A stretch of 64,000 nt of DNA from DATAEE01 sp963725145 (GTDB taxonomy: Bacteria; Acidobacteriota; Vicinamibacteria; Vicinamibacterales; 2-12-FULL-66-21), in assembly GCA_963725145.1 (NCBI GenBank), contig CAVRXL010000010.1, positions 1,116,001 through 1,180,000 on the forward strand. Direction: 5' to 3'. Each line of letters begins with the position of its first letter. Within the stretch, counting starts at the first letter, position 1. A program made the translations under genes and the position numbers. Below the pieces are notes generated by a model that was not told where the DNA came from, made no database searches, and saw only the letters and a list, made by a program, of their open reading frames with translations. This document shows, piece after piece, positions 1 to 9,289 of the stretch.

Positions 1-1
1 G

Positions 2-1014
2 AACTACGGCCTCTTCAGGCACAACCCGGGCGTCGGCCTCGCGTCGGCCGGCAACCCGAACCAGCCGCTGAAGACCGTCACCTACACCTGGCGCGACTCT
101 GAACAACGACCGCCACTTCCAGATCGGGGAGCAGGTGGGCAATCCGACCGCGACGGCGCTGGCTGGCACGGTCACCGTCGATCCGGACCTGAAGCAGCCG
201 TACTCGCAGGAGGCGAGCATCTTCTTCGAGCGCGAAATCGCTTCACAGCTCGGCGGCCGCGTCGGGTTCGTCTACAAGACCAACGACGATCTGTGGGAAC
301 AGGACACGTTCACGTCCCGCCCGTTCAGCCTCTACACGCAGACGTTCAACTTCAACGACGTCGGCGATGACGGCGTGGCGGGCGGCGGCGACGATCGCGT
401 CGTGCCGCTCGTGGGTATTCCAAGCTGCGGTGGCCACGGCGAATCCAGCGCTCACCCGCGTCGTCAACGTCGACGCGCCAGGCAGGTACAAGACCTTCGA
501 AGCGTCCGTCGTCAAGCGGCTGAGCAACCGCTGGTCGGCGAACGTCGGCGGGTCCTACACCTGGTACGACGACATTCCGACCACGAACCCGGGATATCCG
601 AGCAACCCGAACGGGCAGTTCAATGAGCAGTACGCCCGTTGGGACTTCAAGGTGAGCGGGATCTACGACGGACCATGGGGCATCCGCTTCAGCCCTGTGT
701 TCCGGCACCAGGCCGGGCCGGTGTTCGGGCGCAACACGTCAGTGTCGAGCGCGAACCCCGTGCTCGGGACCACGACCGTCTACATGACCGCCTTCGACCT
801 CCGCCAGGACAACATCAGCATCCTGGATCTGAGGACGGAGAAGGTCGTGAACCTGCCCGCCAACACGCGCATCCGGCTGTTCCTCGACCTGTTCAACCTC
901 ACGAACAGCCACGCGTCGGAGACGATCGGGACGACGACCGGCGTCAACTATCTGCGGCCGTCCGCCATCGTGGCGCCGCGGGTCGCGCGCGTCGGATTCC
1001 GCTTCATGTGGTAG
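2..1014 (+). CDS. Oar-like TonB-dependent receptor, C-terminal part, frameshifted
   Basis: This is the C-terminal part of an outer-membrane beta-barrel of the Oar/TonB-dependent receptor type; the 5' end lies outside the window. The protein starts in one frame (NYGLFRHNPG), moves to a second near base 97 (NNDRHFQIGEQ) and to a third near base 421 (ANPALTRVVNVDAPGRYK). It ends with a typical barrel C-terminus (ARVGFRFMW) at a TAG stop. Both breaks are repaired by removing one base: an extra T near 97 and an extra A near 421. The remaining 1011 bases are then a whole number of codons. Barrel strands alternate aromatic and polar residues, for example SANVGGSYTWYDD. Such receptors usually import large ligands in a TonB-driven way, but the substrate cannot be read here. 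A related receptor follows at 1279. Family call is firm; whether the gene is really broken is unclear. Confidence 0.8.
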
Positions 1015-1019
1015 GACTG

Positions 1020-1115
1020 GGTTCGACTAGGTTCGAATAGGTTCGAGGGGGTTCGAGACGGTTCGGACCCCCTCGAACTGTGTACGCGGTCGAACGGTGT
1101 ACAGGGCGGTGTACA
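1020..1115. repeat. Decameric GGTTCGA tandem repeat with inverted partner
   Basis: Five direct units beginning GGTTCG follow one another at an exact 10-base step (1020, 1030, 1040, 1050, 1060), starting six bases after the upstream receptor stop. The third unit has an inverted partner: GTTCGAGGGGG at 1041-1051 pairs perfectly with CCCCCTCGAAC at 1068-1078, an 11-bp stem. Three TGTAC motifs follow up to 1115. There is no T-run, so it is not a standard intrinsic terminator. The rest of the gap to 1278 shows only the ribosome binding site of the next gene (GGGAGGA, 1268-1274). Confidence 0.75.
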
Positions 1116-1278
1116 CCATCTGAGCGTTGCGATCGCCGAGCGGCTGATTGGCTTCTGACTTCCGGCTGATTTCATCCCACTATTTCCAGCGTCCGCTCTT
1201 TGCATTACACTGTTCACTCCCACAGGTACCCCTCGGACCTGCTTCGGCGCAGTCGTCAACCCTATTCGGGAGGATGGA

Positions 1279-4145
1279 ATGAGATTGCGAATCGGACTGG
1301 CGGTCTTGCTAGCAGCCTGTCTGGTCACTGGCTCGACCGTCGCGGCCGCAGGTCTTCACCGGGCGCATCGACGTCACGGTGACGACAGCGACCGGCGCCG
1401 TTCTACCCGGCGTGCTCGTCTCTCGCTCAGGGCCGCAGCTCGGCGAATCGCGAGACCGACGCGCGCGGCGAGGTCGCACTTCCTCAACCTCGCGCCCGGC
1501 ACCTACACGGTTTCCACGAAGCTCGACGGGTTCACCGACTTACGGAACGAGCGCGTCGAGGTCGGCACCGGCGTCTCCGTCCCGTTGAAGATCTCGCTCA
1601 ACGTGGCCGGCGTCGCGACCGCCGTCGACGTCGTCGCGGAGACGCCGGTGATCGACGTCAAGCGCCTGGGGACGCAGACCAACGTGACGCTCGACGAGCT
1701 GCAGAACATCCCCTCGTCGCGCGACCCGTGGGTCGTCATGCAGACCGTCCCCGGCATCGTCGTCGACCGCGTCAACGTCGGGCGGCGCCGAGTCGGGCCA
1801 GCAGTCGAACTACAACGCGAAAGGCGCGGCCGGCAGCGAAAATACCTGGAACCTGGACGGCATCCCGATCACCGATATGGGCGCGACGGGATCGACGCCG
1901 ACCTACTACGACTTCGACATGTTCCAGGAGATGCAGGTCACGACGGGCGGCGCCGACATCACGAACCCGACGCCGGGCGTGCAGTTGAACTTCGTGCTGA
2001 AGAGCGGCACGAACACGCCGCACGGCTCAGCCCGCGTGTACTTCTCGAACGAGGACATGCAGGCGAACAACATGCCTGACGACCTGGCCGCGACGATCGG
2101 CGGCACGAGCGGCAAGGGCAACCGCACGGAACAGTACGCCGACTACGGCGGCGAGGTCGGAGGACCGATCATCAGGGACAAGTGGTGGGTCTGGGGGTCC
2201 TGGGGCAAGACCGACGTCCGGATCCGGACCTTGACCAACGTGCTGGATCGAACAATCCTGGAGAACTACGGCGCGAAGACGCAGGCGCAGTTCAACGACG
2301 CCTGGCGCGCCGGCTTCACGTACTTCCGCGGCGACAAGATCAAGGATGGCCGCGGCGCGAGCGCCACGCGGCCCGTCGAGACGACGTGGGACCAGAAGGG
2401 GCCGACCGACGTCTACAAGGGCGAGGTCAACTGGGTCGCCGGCAACAATCTCTTCCTCACGGCGCGCGGGGCCCACGTCTCGGGCGGGTTCTCCCTCACG
2501 CCCAAGGGTGGGTTGAACACGGACTGGTACATCGACGATAGCGGAGTGAACCACAACACGATTTATCAGTACGCCTCCAACAGGCCTCAGGACACGATCC
2601 TCGCGGACGGCAACTTCTTCAAGGGGAAGCACGAGGTGAAGTTCGGCTTCTCCTGGAGGAAGGCGGTCGTCGAGTCCGCAGTCACATATCCGGGCTCGAA
2701 GGCGTTGCATATCCACGTTGGATATCCCGACATCTTCGTGGTCGCATATCGCGACTGGGCCGCAAACACCGAGGGTAAATACTGGAGCGGCTACGTCGGC
2801 GACACGATCAGCCTCAATCGGTTGACCGCCAACCTCGGTGTTCGAATCGACGGCGCAACGTCCTCGGTCACCCCGGCCGACGGTAGCGGGCAGCAACCTC
2901 CTGCCGGAGATCCTGCCGGGAACCTCAGCGCCAGGAGTGGACAAACCCTACGACTTTACGGTCCTGTCGCCGCGCCTCGGCATCACCTACGCGCTCGACG
3001 AGAACCGGAAGACGCTGGCACGCGCGAGCTACTCGTCGTTCGCGTCGCAGCTTGGGGCGAACCAGGCGGCGTTCGTGTCGGCGATCCAGTACTCGTACAT
3101 CTACTACTACGCGGTCGATCGCAACGGGAACAACGTAGCCGAGCGGAACGAGATTCTGTTCAACCTCGGAAACGCCGGTTACGTTGGCTTCGATCCGGCC
3201 AACCCGACCGCGGTCTCCAGCGTGAACCGGGTCGATCCCGACGTGCACTCGCCGAGAACGCACGAACTGATGTTCGGCATGGATCGCGAACTGATGCCGA
3301 ACTTCGGTCTCTCAGCCACCTTCACGTGGCGGCGCATCAACGACGTGCTGTTCCCCGGCGGGCAACTGATTGGCGTGACGGCCTCGGATTACACCCAGAC
3401 CGGCACGCTTACGGGCAACGTCGATCCGGTGGGCAGTTTCAGCGTCCCGTTCTACGCGCTGAGCGCGTCGGCCGTTCCGCCCGGCGGCGGACGGGAGTCG
3501 AAGAACCGCGAGGGCTACCATCAACAGTTCATGGGCTTCGAGATCAGCGCGACCAAGCGCATGTCGAACCGGTGGATGGCCAGGTTTGGGTTCTCGACGA
3601 ACAGCCACCAGGAGTACTTCGACGATCCCGCCGTCGCGATTGAGGATCCGACGCCGCGCCTGACCGGCACCGCAGTCTGGGCGCAGCAGAACGGCGGCGA
3701 GGTCGTGCGCGTGTCGACGGGCAGCGGTAAGAGCAGCATCTACATGATCACGCCGAAGTACCAGTTCATCGCGAACGGGTTGTGGCAGGGACCGTGGGGT
3801 ATCAACCTCGGCGGCAACCTGGTCACCCGGCAGGGCTTCGGCGAGCCGTTCTTCCGCAGTCAGGTCGCCACGGGCGATCCGCTCACGGCGCGCAAGAGCG
3901 TGCTGATCGTCGGCGAGGATGTCGGCGAGCACCGGTTGCCGGCAGTGACGTCGTTCGATTTCCGAATCGAGAAGGCGTTCAAGATCCAGCGGACGAACTT
4001 GATCTTCGACCTCGACGTTTTCAACGTCGGTAACGCCGCGACCGTTCTCGGCCGTCAGTACGATGCTCGGCTGACGACCTACAACAACGTGCTGGAGATC
4101 ATGAACCCGCGGATCCTGCGGCTGGGGTTGCGGCTGAACTTCTAG
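1279..4145 (+). CDS. Oar-like TonB-dependent receptor with carboxypeptidase-regulatory N-domain, frameshifted
   Basis: Outer-membrane receptor. The start has a good ribosome binding site (GGGAGGA, four bases upstream) and encodes a signal peptide. Next come a carboxypeptidase-regulatory-like beta-sandwich (APGTYTVSTKLDGF), a plug-like region (ELQNIPSSRDPW, TWNLDGIPITDMG) and a long barrel ending LGLRLNF. The frame breaks near 1354, 1436, 1483, 1786 and 2880. Each break is repaired by deleting one base, for example GTCGGGCGG read as GTCGGCGG near 1786. After five deletions 2862 bases remain, exactly 954 codons (953 aa), a normal size for the family. Oar-like receptors are common in Acidobacteriota; the ligand is unknown. 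The gene is followed by a repeat block and a strong terminator, so it is probably transcribed as a single unit. The family call is firm; the number of breaks suggests sequencing error near a contig end. Confidence 0.85.
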
Positions 4146-4146
4146 C

Positions 4147-4186
4147 CGCAGATTCAAGCCGCAGATACACGCAGATAGACGCAGAT
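4147..4186. repeat. CGCAGAT near-decameric tandem repeat
   Basis: CGCAGAT occurs at 4147, 4160, 4170 and 4180, the last three at a 10-base step. The block starts two bases after the receptor stop codon and ends just before the terminator hairpin. It resembles in layout the 10-base repeat after the first receptor, with a different unit. Confidence 0.6.
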
Positions 4187-4200
4187 CGGACTACACTGAA

Positions 4201-4235
4201 CCCCGTGGCTCCATCCGGAGCCCCGGGGTTTTTTT
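4201..4235 (+). terminator. Intrinsic terminator after the receptor gene
   Basis: A 12-pair stem with one T/C mismatch (CCCCGTGGCTCC at 4201-4212 with GGAGCCCCGGGG at 4217-4228), a four-base ATCC loop and seven T residues (4229-4235). It lies 55 bases after the receptor stop and reads in the receptor's direction. This is the only textbook T-tailed + strand terminator I saw in the window. Confidence 0.9.
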
Positions 4236-4243
4236 CGTTAGGA

Positions 4244-4296
4244 CCACCGATTTCACGGATTTCACGACCACGGATTTCACGGATGCACACGGATCA
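4244..4296. repeat. CACGGATTT nonameric repeat block
   Basis: Variants of CACGGATTT recur at about nine-base spacing between the terminator and the start of the next gene. The same unit type appears upstream of the FTR1 gene (50267-50319). No protein-coding or promoter role is evident. Confidence 0.55.
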
Positions 4297-4300
4297 GGTC

Positions 4301-5221
4301 ATGCACAGACTCACGCTCGTCGCGCTTTTTCTGCTGTCGATCGGACTCCCGGGCGCGGAGGCGGGACAAACCCGCGGGATGGGGCGCGCCGCCGGCAAGG
4401 TCACGGACGAGAGCGGCAAGGGCATCGAAGGCGTGACCGTGCGCGGGACGATCGCGGCGGGCGGCTCGCCGGTCACGACCAAGTCCAACTCGAAGGGTGA
4501 CTGGGTGCTCGCCGGCATCGCACCGGGGACCTGGAACATCGATTTCGAGAAAACAGGATGGGAGCCACGGAACATCTCCGTATCCGTCATTGAGCTGACG
4601 ATGAACCCGGCGATACAGGTCAAACTGAAGCCGGCCGTCGCGCGCGCCGATCCCAACGTCGAGATCAGGGCGGACATGGAGAAGGCCGCGACGCTCGTCA
4701 ACCAGCGCAAGTTTGCGGAGGCGCGCGCGATTTATGAGTCGCTGCTGGCAAAGTACCCCGAGCTGTATCAGCTCCACCCGGCAATCGCGCGTACGTGGCA
4801 CGGCGACAAGAACCTGGACAAGGCAATCGAGCATCTGCGCATTGCGGCCGAGAAGATGCCGGCCAGCGTTGAGACGAAGCTGCTGCTCGGCAACACGCTC
4901 GTCGAAGCCGGGAAGACGGATGAAGGGAAGCAGATCCTCTCGACGATCGACTCATCGAAGATCGCGGATCCCACAGTGCTGCTGAACGTCGGGATCACGC
5001 TCGTGAACCAGGGCAAGGCGGCGGACGCGCTCACGTACTTCGACCAGGTCATCACGCGGTTCCCCGCGCAGGCCGACGGGTACTACTACCGCGGCATCAC
5101 CTACCTGCAGCTGCAGAAGAATGCCGAGGCGAAGGTGGACCTGGAGAAGTTCGTCGGTCTCGCCTCCCCGGACGCGCCAGAGCTCCCCATGGCGAAGAAG
5201 ATCCTGGAGCAGTTGAAGTGA
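4301..5221 (+). CDS. Exported protein: carboxypeptidase-regulatory-like domain plus TPR repeats
   Basis: A 306-residue exported protein. The ATG at 4301 is chosen because it directly precedes a clear signal peptide (HRLTLVALFLLSIGLPG); upstream in-frame ATGs lie in the terminator and repeat block. Residues about 28-105 form a carboxypeptidase-regulatory-like beta-sandwich (GKVTDESGKGIEGVTVRG, LAGIAPGTWNIDFEKTGW). The rest is TPR-like helical hairpins (KFAEARAIYESLLAKYPE, ADALTYFDQVITRFPAQ). It is probably periplasmic and a protein-protein interaction module. A protein of the same architecture is encoded at 17129-17788 at the head of the TPR/VWFA/sulfatase-like cluster. No enzymatic motif is visible. 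Confidence 0.8.
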   Translation: MHRLTLVALFLLSIGLPGAEAGQTRGMGRAAGKVTDESGKGIEGVTVRGTIAAGGSPVTTKSNSKGDWVLAGIAPGTWNIDFEKTGWEPRNISVSVIELTMNPAIQVKLKPAVARADPNVEIRADMEKAATLVNQRKFAEARAIYESLLAKYPELYQLHPAIARTWHGDKNLDKAIEHLRIAAEKMPASVETKLLLGNTLVEAGKTDEGKQILSTIDSSKIADPTVLLNVGITLVNQGKAADALTYFDQVITRFPAQADGYYYRGITYLQLQKNAEAKVDLEKFVGLASPDAPELPMAKKILEQLK

Positions 5222-5229
5222 CTTGTGGT

Positions 5230-5247
5230 ACGAGGCTGTAGCCTCGT
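5230..5247. repeat. Short palindromic hairpin ACGAGGCT-GT-AGCCTCGT
   Basis: A perfect 8-bp stem with a two-base loop, eight bases after the stop of the upstream gene. It has the same design as the palindrome at 7214-7233 (tiny loop, gene end, no T-run), suggesting a dispersed class of short hairpins. Confidence 0.65.
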
Positions 5248-5330
5248 CCTGCCGCCGCTCCACCGCGCCTGAAACTTCGGCGATAATATTCTTCTACCGC
5301 GATGCCCCAGCCGCCCCTCGAGATGCCCAG

Positions 5331-7208
5331 ATGACCCGATCGGCAGACCGCCGGTTTCAGAACGCCTTTATCACTGCGTCGCTCCTGGCGACGCTCATTG
5401 CGTGCGGCGGCGGCGGTGGTGGTGGCAATGGAAATGGTGGAAACACGCCGCCGCCCGGCGGCGGGACGCCGCAGGATGCATGCGCGACGGCCGCCGTCGA
5501 AGCCGACGCTCAGGAACTCGGCATCGAAGGGCAAGGGGCGGGCCGGACGTGGGGACCCTACGGAAAGAACGTACCCGACGGCGACGTCCGGTGGCGCGTG
5601 CTCGATGACGTCTGGATGCATCGCGCCGGCTTGTCCTTCGGTCTCCTGTCGCCCCTCGCGCAGCTTCAGGTCGGTCCCAGCACCGCCACGGAAGACATCG
5701 GTGAGATTGCGGTGCTGCAGGACGAAGGAGACCTCGTCCTCCGCCCCAACCGGCTCGACATCCAGAACCTCGGCCTGCGCTGGACGCGGAACGGCGCCGG
5801 CGGCTACGACGTCCGGAAGATCGACTCGGCGTTCCGGACGAACCTCGGCAGCCGATTCACGCTCGACGATGACGACAGCGAGCCGGCGGCGCTGCGGTTC
5901 AACTTCAGCTTCTACGGGCGGACGCAGTCGCAGGCCTTCGTGAACTCCGACGGCAACGTGACCTTCGAGCAGGACGATCGGGCGAGCACCGAACGGAATC
6001 TCACCCGGGTGTTGACCGGCCCGCCGCGCATCTCTCCCTTTTTTGCCGATCTCGATCCCACGACCGGCACCGGCCGGGTATTCGTCCTTGCCGCGGCCGA
6101 TCAATTCACGGTCACGTGGTGCAATGTCCGCGGCTTCGAGTCGCAGCGGATTGCGACGACGCAGATTACGCTTCTGCCAGACGGGGCGATCGAGATGAAG
6201 TTTGCCGAGTCGCTCAACCTGCTCGACGGGATCGTCGCCCTGTCTCCGGGACGGACCGGGACGTTCGCCGCGATCGATCTGAGCCTCGACGGTCCGACGA
6301 GTGGCGGCGCCGCGGCCGCCGGGGAACGCTTCGCCGAGCGCGGGTCGATCGATACGTCTGCCGTCGCGCAGAAGTTCTATCGGACGCACGACGACCTCTT
6401 CGACCAGCTCGTCATCTGGACCGATCAGCGCCTTCTTCGTGACGCGTTCGCCTTCGAAACGACCGTGCAGAACGAGATCCGGGGGATCGGCCTGGAGACG
6501 TTCGACCTCTCGCGTGATTTCGGGAGCGCCGGCCGGCTGCGCAGCATCGCCGTCATGGACTCGCTCACGAAGTACCCGGACGATCCGAACGCGAGGGTGC
6601 CGGGCATCGGCGAGAACTCGACGCTGAGCGTGCTGGGCCAGGAGGTGGGCCATCGGTGGCTCGCGTTTCTCAACTTCCGCGACCACAACGGCAGGACCTC
6701 GCAGGCGCTGCTCGGCCGCGGCGAGGCCCACTGGAGCTTCTTCTTCGACTCCGACGCCTCCGTGATGGAAGGGAACGACATCGAGGATCTCGGCGGCGGC
6801 TCGTTCCGCACCGTCGCCACCGTGCAGCGCTACGGCGCGCTCGACCAGTACGCGATGGGACTCCTGCGCGATTCGGAGGTGCCGCCGTTCTTCTGGGTCG
6901 AGAGCCCGACCAACATTGTCCCGAACCGCGTGAGCGAGGACGGTCCGCAGACCGGCGTCACCTTCAACGGCACGCGGCGCACGGTGCTCGTCCAGGACGT
7001 GATCGCCGTCGAGGGCGCGCGCCAGCCGTCGGCGGACCAATCCGCCCGCGTCCACCGCCAGGCGTTCATCTACGTCAATACGAGCGCGGCCACGAATCAG
7101 TCGGACGTGGCGAAGCTCGACAACATCCGCAGGCAGTGGGAAGGGTTCTTCAATCAGGCCACGAGCGGACGGATGCGGGCAGAAACGAGGCTCCGGCCGC
7201 CGTCGTAA
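5331..7208 (+). CDS. Large lipoprotein with nidogen-like segment and QExxH motif
   Basis: A 625-residue exported lipoprotein. The ATG at 5331 gives a signal peptide ending in a lipobox (LIAC) followed by a Gly-rich linker. A segment with FSFYGRTQSQAFVNSDGN and FFADLDPTTGTGRVFV resembles the nidogen-like/beta-rich pattern of surface proteins. Further on, GQEVGHRWLAFLNF resembles a zinc-metalloprotease HExxH helix, but the first His is Gln. It is followed by conserved-looking GEAHWSFFFDSDASVMEGN and LDQYAMGLL. It could be an inactive protease relative, a protease using other ligands, or an adhesin. The gene is convergent with the VWFA gene at 7234. Export is well supported; the function is not established. 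Confidence 0.75.
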   Translation: MTRSADRRFQNAFITASLLATLIACGGGGGGGNGNGGNTPPPGGGTPQDACATAAVEADAQELGIEGQGAGRTWGPYGKNVPDGDVRWRVLDDVWMHRAGLSFGLLSPLAQLQVGPSTATEDIGEIAVLQDEGDLVLRPNRLDIQNLGLRWTRNGAGGYDVRKIDSAFRTNLGSRFTLDDDDSEPAALRFNFSFYGRTQSQAFVNSDGNVTFEQDDRASTERNLTRVLTGPPRISPFFADLDPTTGTGRVFVLAAADQFTVTWCNVRGFESQRIATTQITLLPDGAIEMKFAESLNLLDGIVALSPGRTGTFAAIDLSLDGPTSGGAAAAGERFAERGSIDTSAVAQKFYRTHDDLFDQLVIWTDQRLLRDAFAFETTVQNEIRGIGLETFDLSRDFGSAGRLRSIAVMDSLTKYPDDPNARVPGIGENSTLSVLGQEVGHRWLAFLNFRDHNGRTSQALLGRGEAHWSFFFDSDASVMEGNDIEDLGGGSFRTVATVQRYGALDQYAMGLLRDSEVPPFFWVESPTNIVPNRVSEDGPQTGVTFNGTRRTVLVQDVIAVEGARQPSADQSARVHRQAFIYVNTSAATNQSDVAKLDNIRRQWEGFFNQATSGRMRAETRLRPPS

Positions 7209-7213
7209 CGTCC

Positions 7214-7233
7214 GCCCGACCTGAAGGTCGGGC
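7214..7233. repeat. Palindrome GCCCGACCT-GA-AGGTCGGGC between convergent genes
   Basis: A perfect 9-bp stem with a two-base loop fills nearly all of the 25-base gap between two convergent stop codons (7208 and 7234). With no T-run in either direction it could act as a bidirectional transcript end or RNA stabiliser. It shares its design with 5230-5247. Confidence 0.7.
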
Positions 7234-9288
7234 CTACTTCCATTCGAGACGCGCCAGGCCGTCGCGCGCCGACTGCTCGAAGGGTCCGCCCAACTCGAGG
7301 TACTTCCGGTACTGGGTAACGGCTTCGCGGCGATCCTCGGCGCTCCCGACCCATCCGCCCGTCGTCGCGACGTACCGCCGAGACCGCGCGTACCGCATCT
7401 CGTGCGCGCGGCCAAGGTTGAAGTACCCGAGCGCGCTCTCCGGCGCCGCCTTGACCGCCTTCGCGAACGACTCCACGGCATCGTCGAGCGCACCGCGCCG
7501 GACCTGGACCACGCCGAGTGCGTTGTAGACGTCGGCGTCTGCCGGCCATCGCCGCTCGGCGGCGCGGAGAATGGCGATCGCGTCGCGCGCCCGGTCGAGC
7601 TGCAGATAACCGTCGACCAGATCGAAGTACACGGGCTCGAACTCTGGCACGACCGAGCGGACGTGCTCCCAGCGCGCCACCGCGTCTCCAAAGCGGCGCA
7701 GCCCGAACTCCGCCTGCCCCAGCGCGTAGAAGGCCCACGCCGGGGCGCCGGGACTCGCGATCGCTTCGGTCAGCTCGCGCGCCGCGCCTTCGAGATCCCC
7801 TTTCTCGTAATACGACCAGCCGCGTGACGCGGCGGCACTCGCTCGGTCCGACGGTGCGACGCGATTGGGAAGATCGATCAGTTCACGGACGCGCGCGCTG
7901 GCGTTAGGCCTGGCAACCGGCAGCGTTGCCGCTGAAACCATCGACGTCGCAGGAAGTGTTTCCGATGCCTCGCTGCTCGGTCCTGGCGCCGCGGTGCTGC
8001 CTGGCGCCGCGCTCGCGCCGCGCGCGGCCGCGATGAGCGGCGTAGCCAGTGGACCGGCAACGTAGCCGCGCCGCGCGCGGACCACGACGCCCTCACGCTT
8101 GACGCGGACCTGAATGGCCCGGTACTTCCCGTCCATCGCCGTATCGTCCGGGGCATACCCGATGACGTAGTACGTGCCAGTGTCGGCGGCGATCGCTGCC
8201 ATCGCCTTTGCGCCGTCGTTCATGTTGCGGATGACGAGCCCGCCCGTGCCGTTCGCGAGCTGATCGCCAGGATCTTCGTGCGTGTCGAACGCGCTCGACA
8301 GGAGCCCATCGAGCTGGGGCGGTGCGCTCTCCTGAATCGAACGGCCGCCTTTGTCCAGACCGCGCGCGTCGATGACGTAGATCGCGACTCCGCTGTGACC
8401 CGCCTCACCAGTGACAAGACCGAGTTGGCTGCGGTGGGCGTCGGCGAAGAACCCCTCGGTGAGAAAGATCAACGTCTTCCGGCCCTTGAGCCCCGCCAGG
8501 CCCTTCGCGGCTATCGACAGCGCCTGGAGGGTGCGATTGGTCGCGGCGTCAGCGTCGCGCATCAACCGCCTCGACTTTTCCCTGAGCAGCAGATCTGCCT
8601 GCTCCATGCAGTCGCGAGACGGCTCCTCGGCGCACGCGCGCATGGTCGCCGCCTTCAGAATCGCATCGTCGCCCTGATCGATCCTGAGCGCTTCGACTTC
8701 GTTGATGCGCGGCCATTCGCGCAAATCGCCGGCACGTGCGACGAGGTCGCTGCGCGGCTTCACGCGCCGGACGGCGGTCAGAAGCTCCTCTCGCGACGTC
8801 GTCATCCGCACCTGGCTACTCGTCCCGATTGCGTACAGCGACGCCAGATCCTGCCCATCGCGGAACTCCGTGGAGAAGAACTGCTCGACGCCCGTGCGTA
8901 CGCGATTGAGCGATCCAGGCGTCAAATGCTCTTGATCGAACAGGAAGAAAAAAGCCCGCCGTACCGGTGTGCTCGCGGTAGAGGGCGTCTCGAACCCCGG
9001 CCCCGCCGATGCCAGCGTCGCAGTGCCGCGCTCCACGAGATACAACGCCTGAAGCCGCTGCGGCCTGCCGTCCTCGAGGATCTCTATCTCGTCGATCCGA
9101 AGGTCGCGTACGAATCGCCCCCCGCGGTCTGTGACGATCGCGTCGACCTCGACGAGCTCAGCACCAGATCTGTAGACGGGTTGTTGAATGCCGAAGGCCG
9201 AAGGCCGAAGGCCGAATAGGGCTGCGCTCAAGACGACGGCTGTTGCGAGCGCAGTCACTTTCGGCCTTCGGCATTCGGGATTCGGCAT
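7234..9288 (-). CDS. Exported VWFA-related (acidobacterial type) protein with C-terminal TPRs
   Basis: A 684-residue exported protein. The N-terminal region matches the acidobacterial VWFA-related pattern: QPVYRSGAELVEVDAIVTD, then DLRIDEIEILEDG, then a Rossmann-like segment FFFLFDQEHLTPGSLNRVR whose MIDAS signature is degenerate (no DxSxS). The C-terminal third is TPR repeats (YNALGVVQVRRGALDDAVESF, GYFNLGRAHEM). The ATG at 9288 shares its A with the TAA of the upstream gene (TAATG), implying translational coupling. The signal peptide is encoded within a 7-base repeat/hairpin (9186-9289), which is unusual. It is the last gene of the 17.8-7.2 kb cluster and a paralogue of the gene at 10093. 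The role is probably as an extracytoplasmic scaffold; there is no enzymatic motif. Confidence 0.8.
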   Translation of the reverse strand: MPNPECRRPKVTALATAVVLSAALFGLRPSAFGIQQPVYRSGAELVEVDAIVTDRGGRFVRDLRIDEIEILEDGRPQRLQALYLVERGTATLASAGPGFETPSTASTPVRRAFFFLFDQEHLTPGSLNRVRTGVEQFFSTEFRDGQDLASLYAIGTSSQVRMTTSREELLTAVRRVKPRSDLVARAGDLREWPRINEVEALRIDQGDDAILKAATMRACAEEPSRDCMEQADLLLREKSRRLMRDADAATNRTLQALSIAAKGLAGLKGRKTLIFLTEGFFADAHRSQLGLVTGEAGHSGVAIYVIDARGLDKGGRSIQESAPPQLDGLLSSAFDTHEDPGDQLANGTGGLVIRNMNDGAKAMAAIAADTGTYYVIGYAPDDTAMDGKYRAIQVRVKREGVVVRARRGYVAGPLATPLIAAARGASAAPGSTAAPGPSSEASETLPATSMVSAATLPVARPNASARVRELIDLPNRVAPSDRASAAASRGWSYYEKGDLEGAARELTEAIASPGAPAWAFYALGQAEFGLRRFGDAVARWEHVRSVVPEFEPVYFDLVDGYLQLDRARDAIAILRAAERRWPADADVYNALGVVQVRRGALDDAVESFAKAVKAAPESALGYFNLGRAHEMRYARSRRYVATTGGWVGSAEDRREAVTQYRKYLELGGPFEQSARDGLARLEWK

Positions 9289-9289
9289 T
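9186..9289. repeat. Heptameric GAAGGCC/TCGGCAT repeat forming a nested hairpin in a signal-peptide region
   Basis: The left arm carries heptads of GAAGGCC type and the right arm heptads of TCGGCAT type. GAATGCCGAAGGCCGAA (9186-9202) pairs perfectly with TTCGGCCTTCGGCATTC (9260-9276), a 17-bp stem. Inside it CTGCGCTC (9222-9229) pairs with GAGCGCAG (9247-9254). The element covers the start codon and signal-peptide codons of the VWFA gene (minus strand) and extends to the stop of the upstream gene. Confidence 0.8.

Noticed and set aside
1020..1115. CRISPR-like array after the first receptor
   Set aside because: Repeat units are about 10 bases with no unique spacers and no cas genes nearby.
4205..4300. 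N-terminal extension of the TPR gene from 4205
   Set aside because: It would begin inside the terminator stem and repeat block; the signal peptide starts at 4301.
5097..7691. Very long open frame (864 codons) on the minus strand opposite the lipoprotein gene
   Set aside because: It runs antisense to the lipoprotein and into the VWFA gene, has no domain or signal pattern and is Arg/Pro-rich, as expected for a shadow frame in GC-rich DNA.
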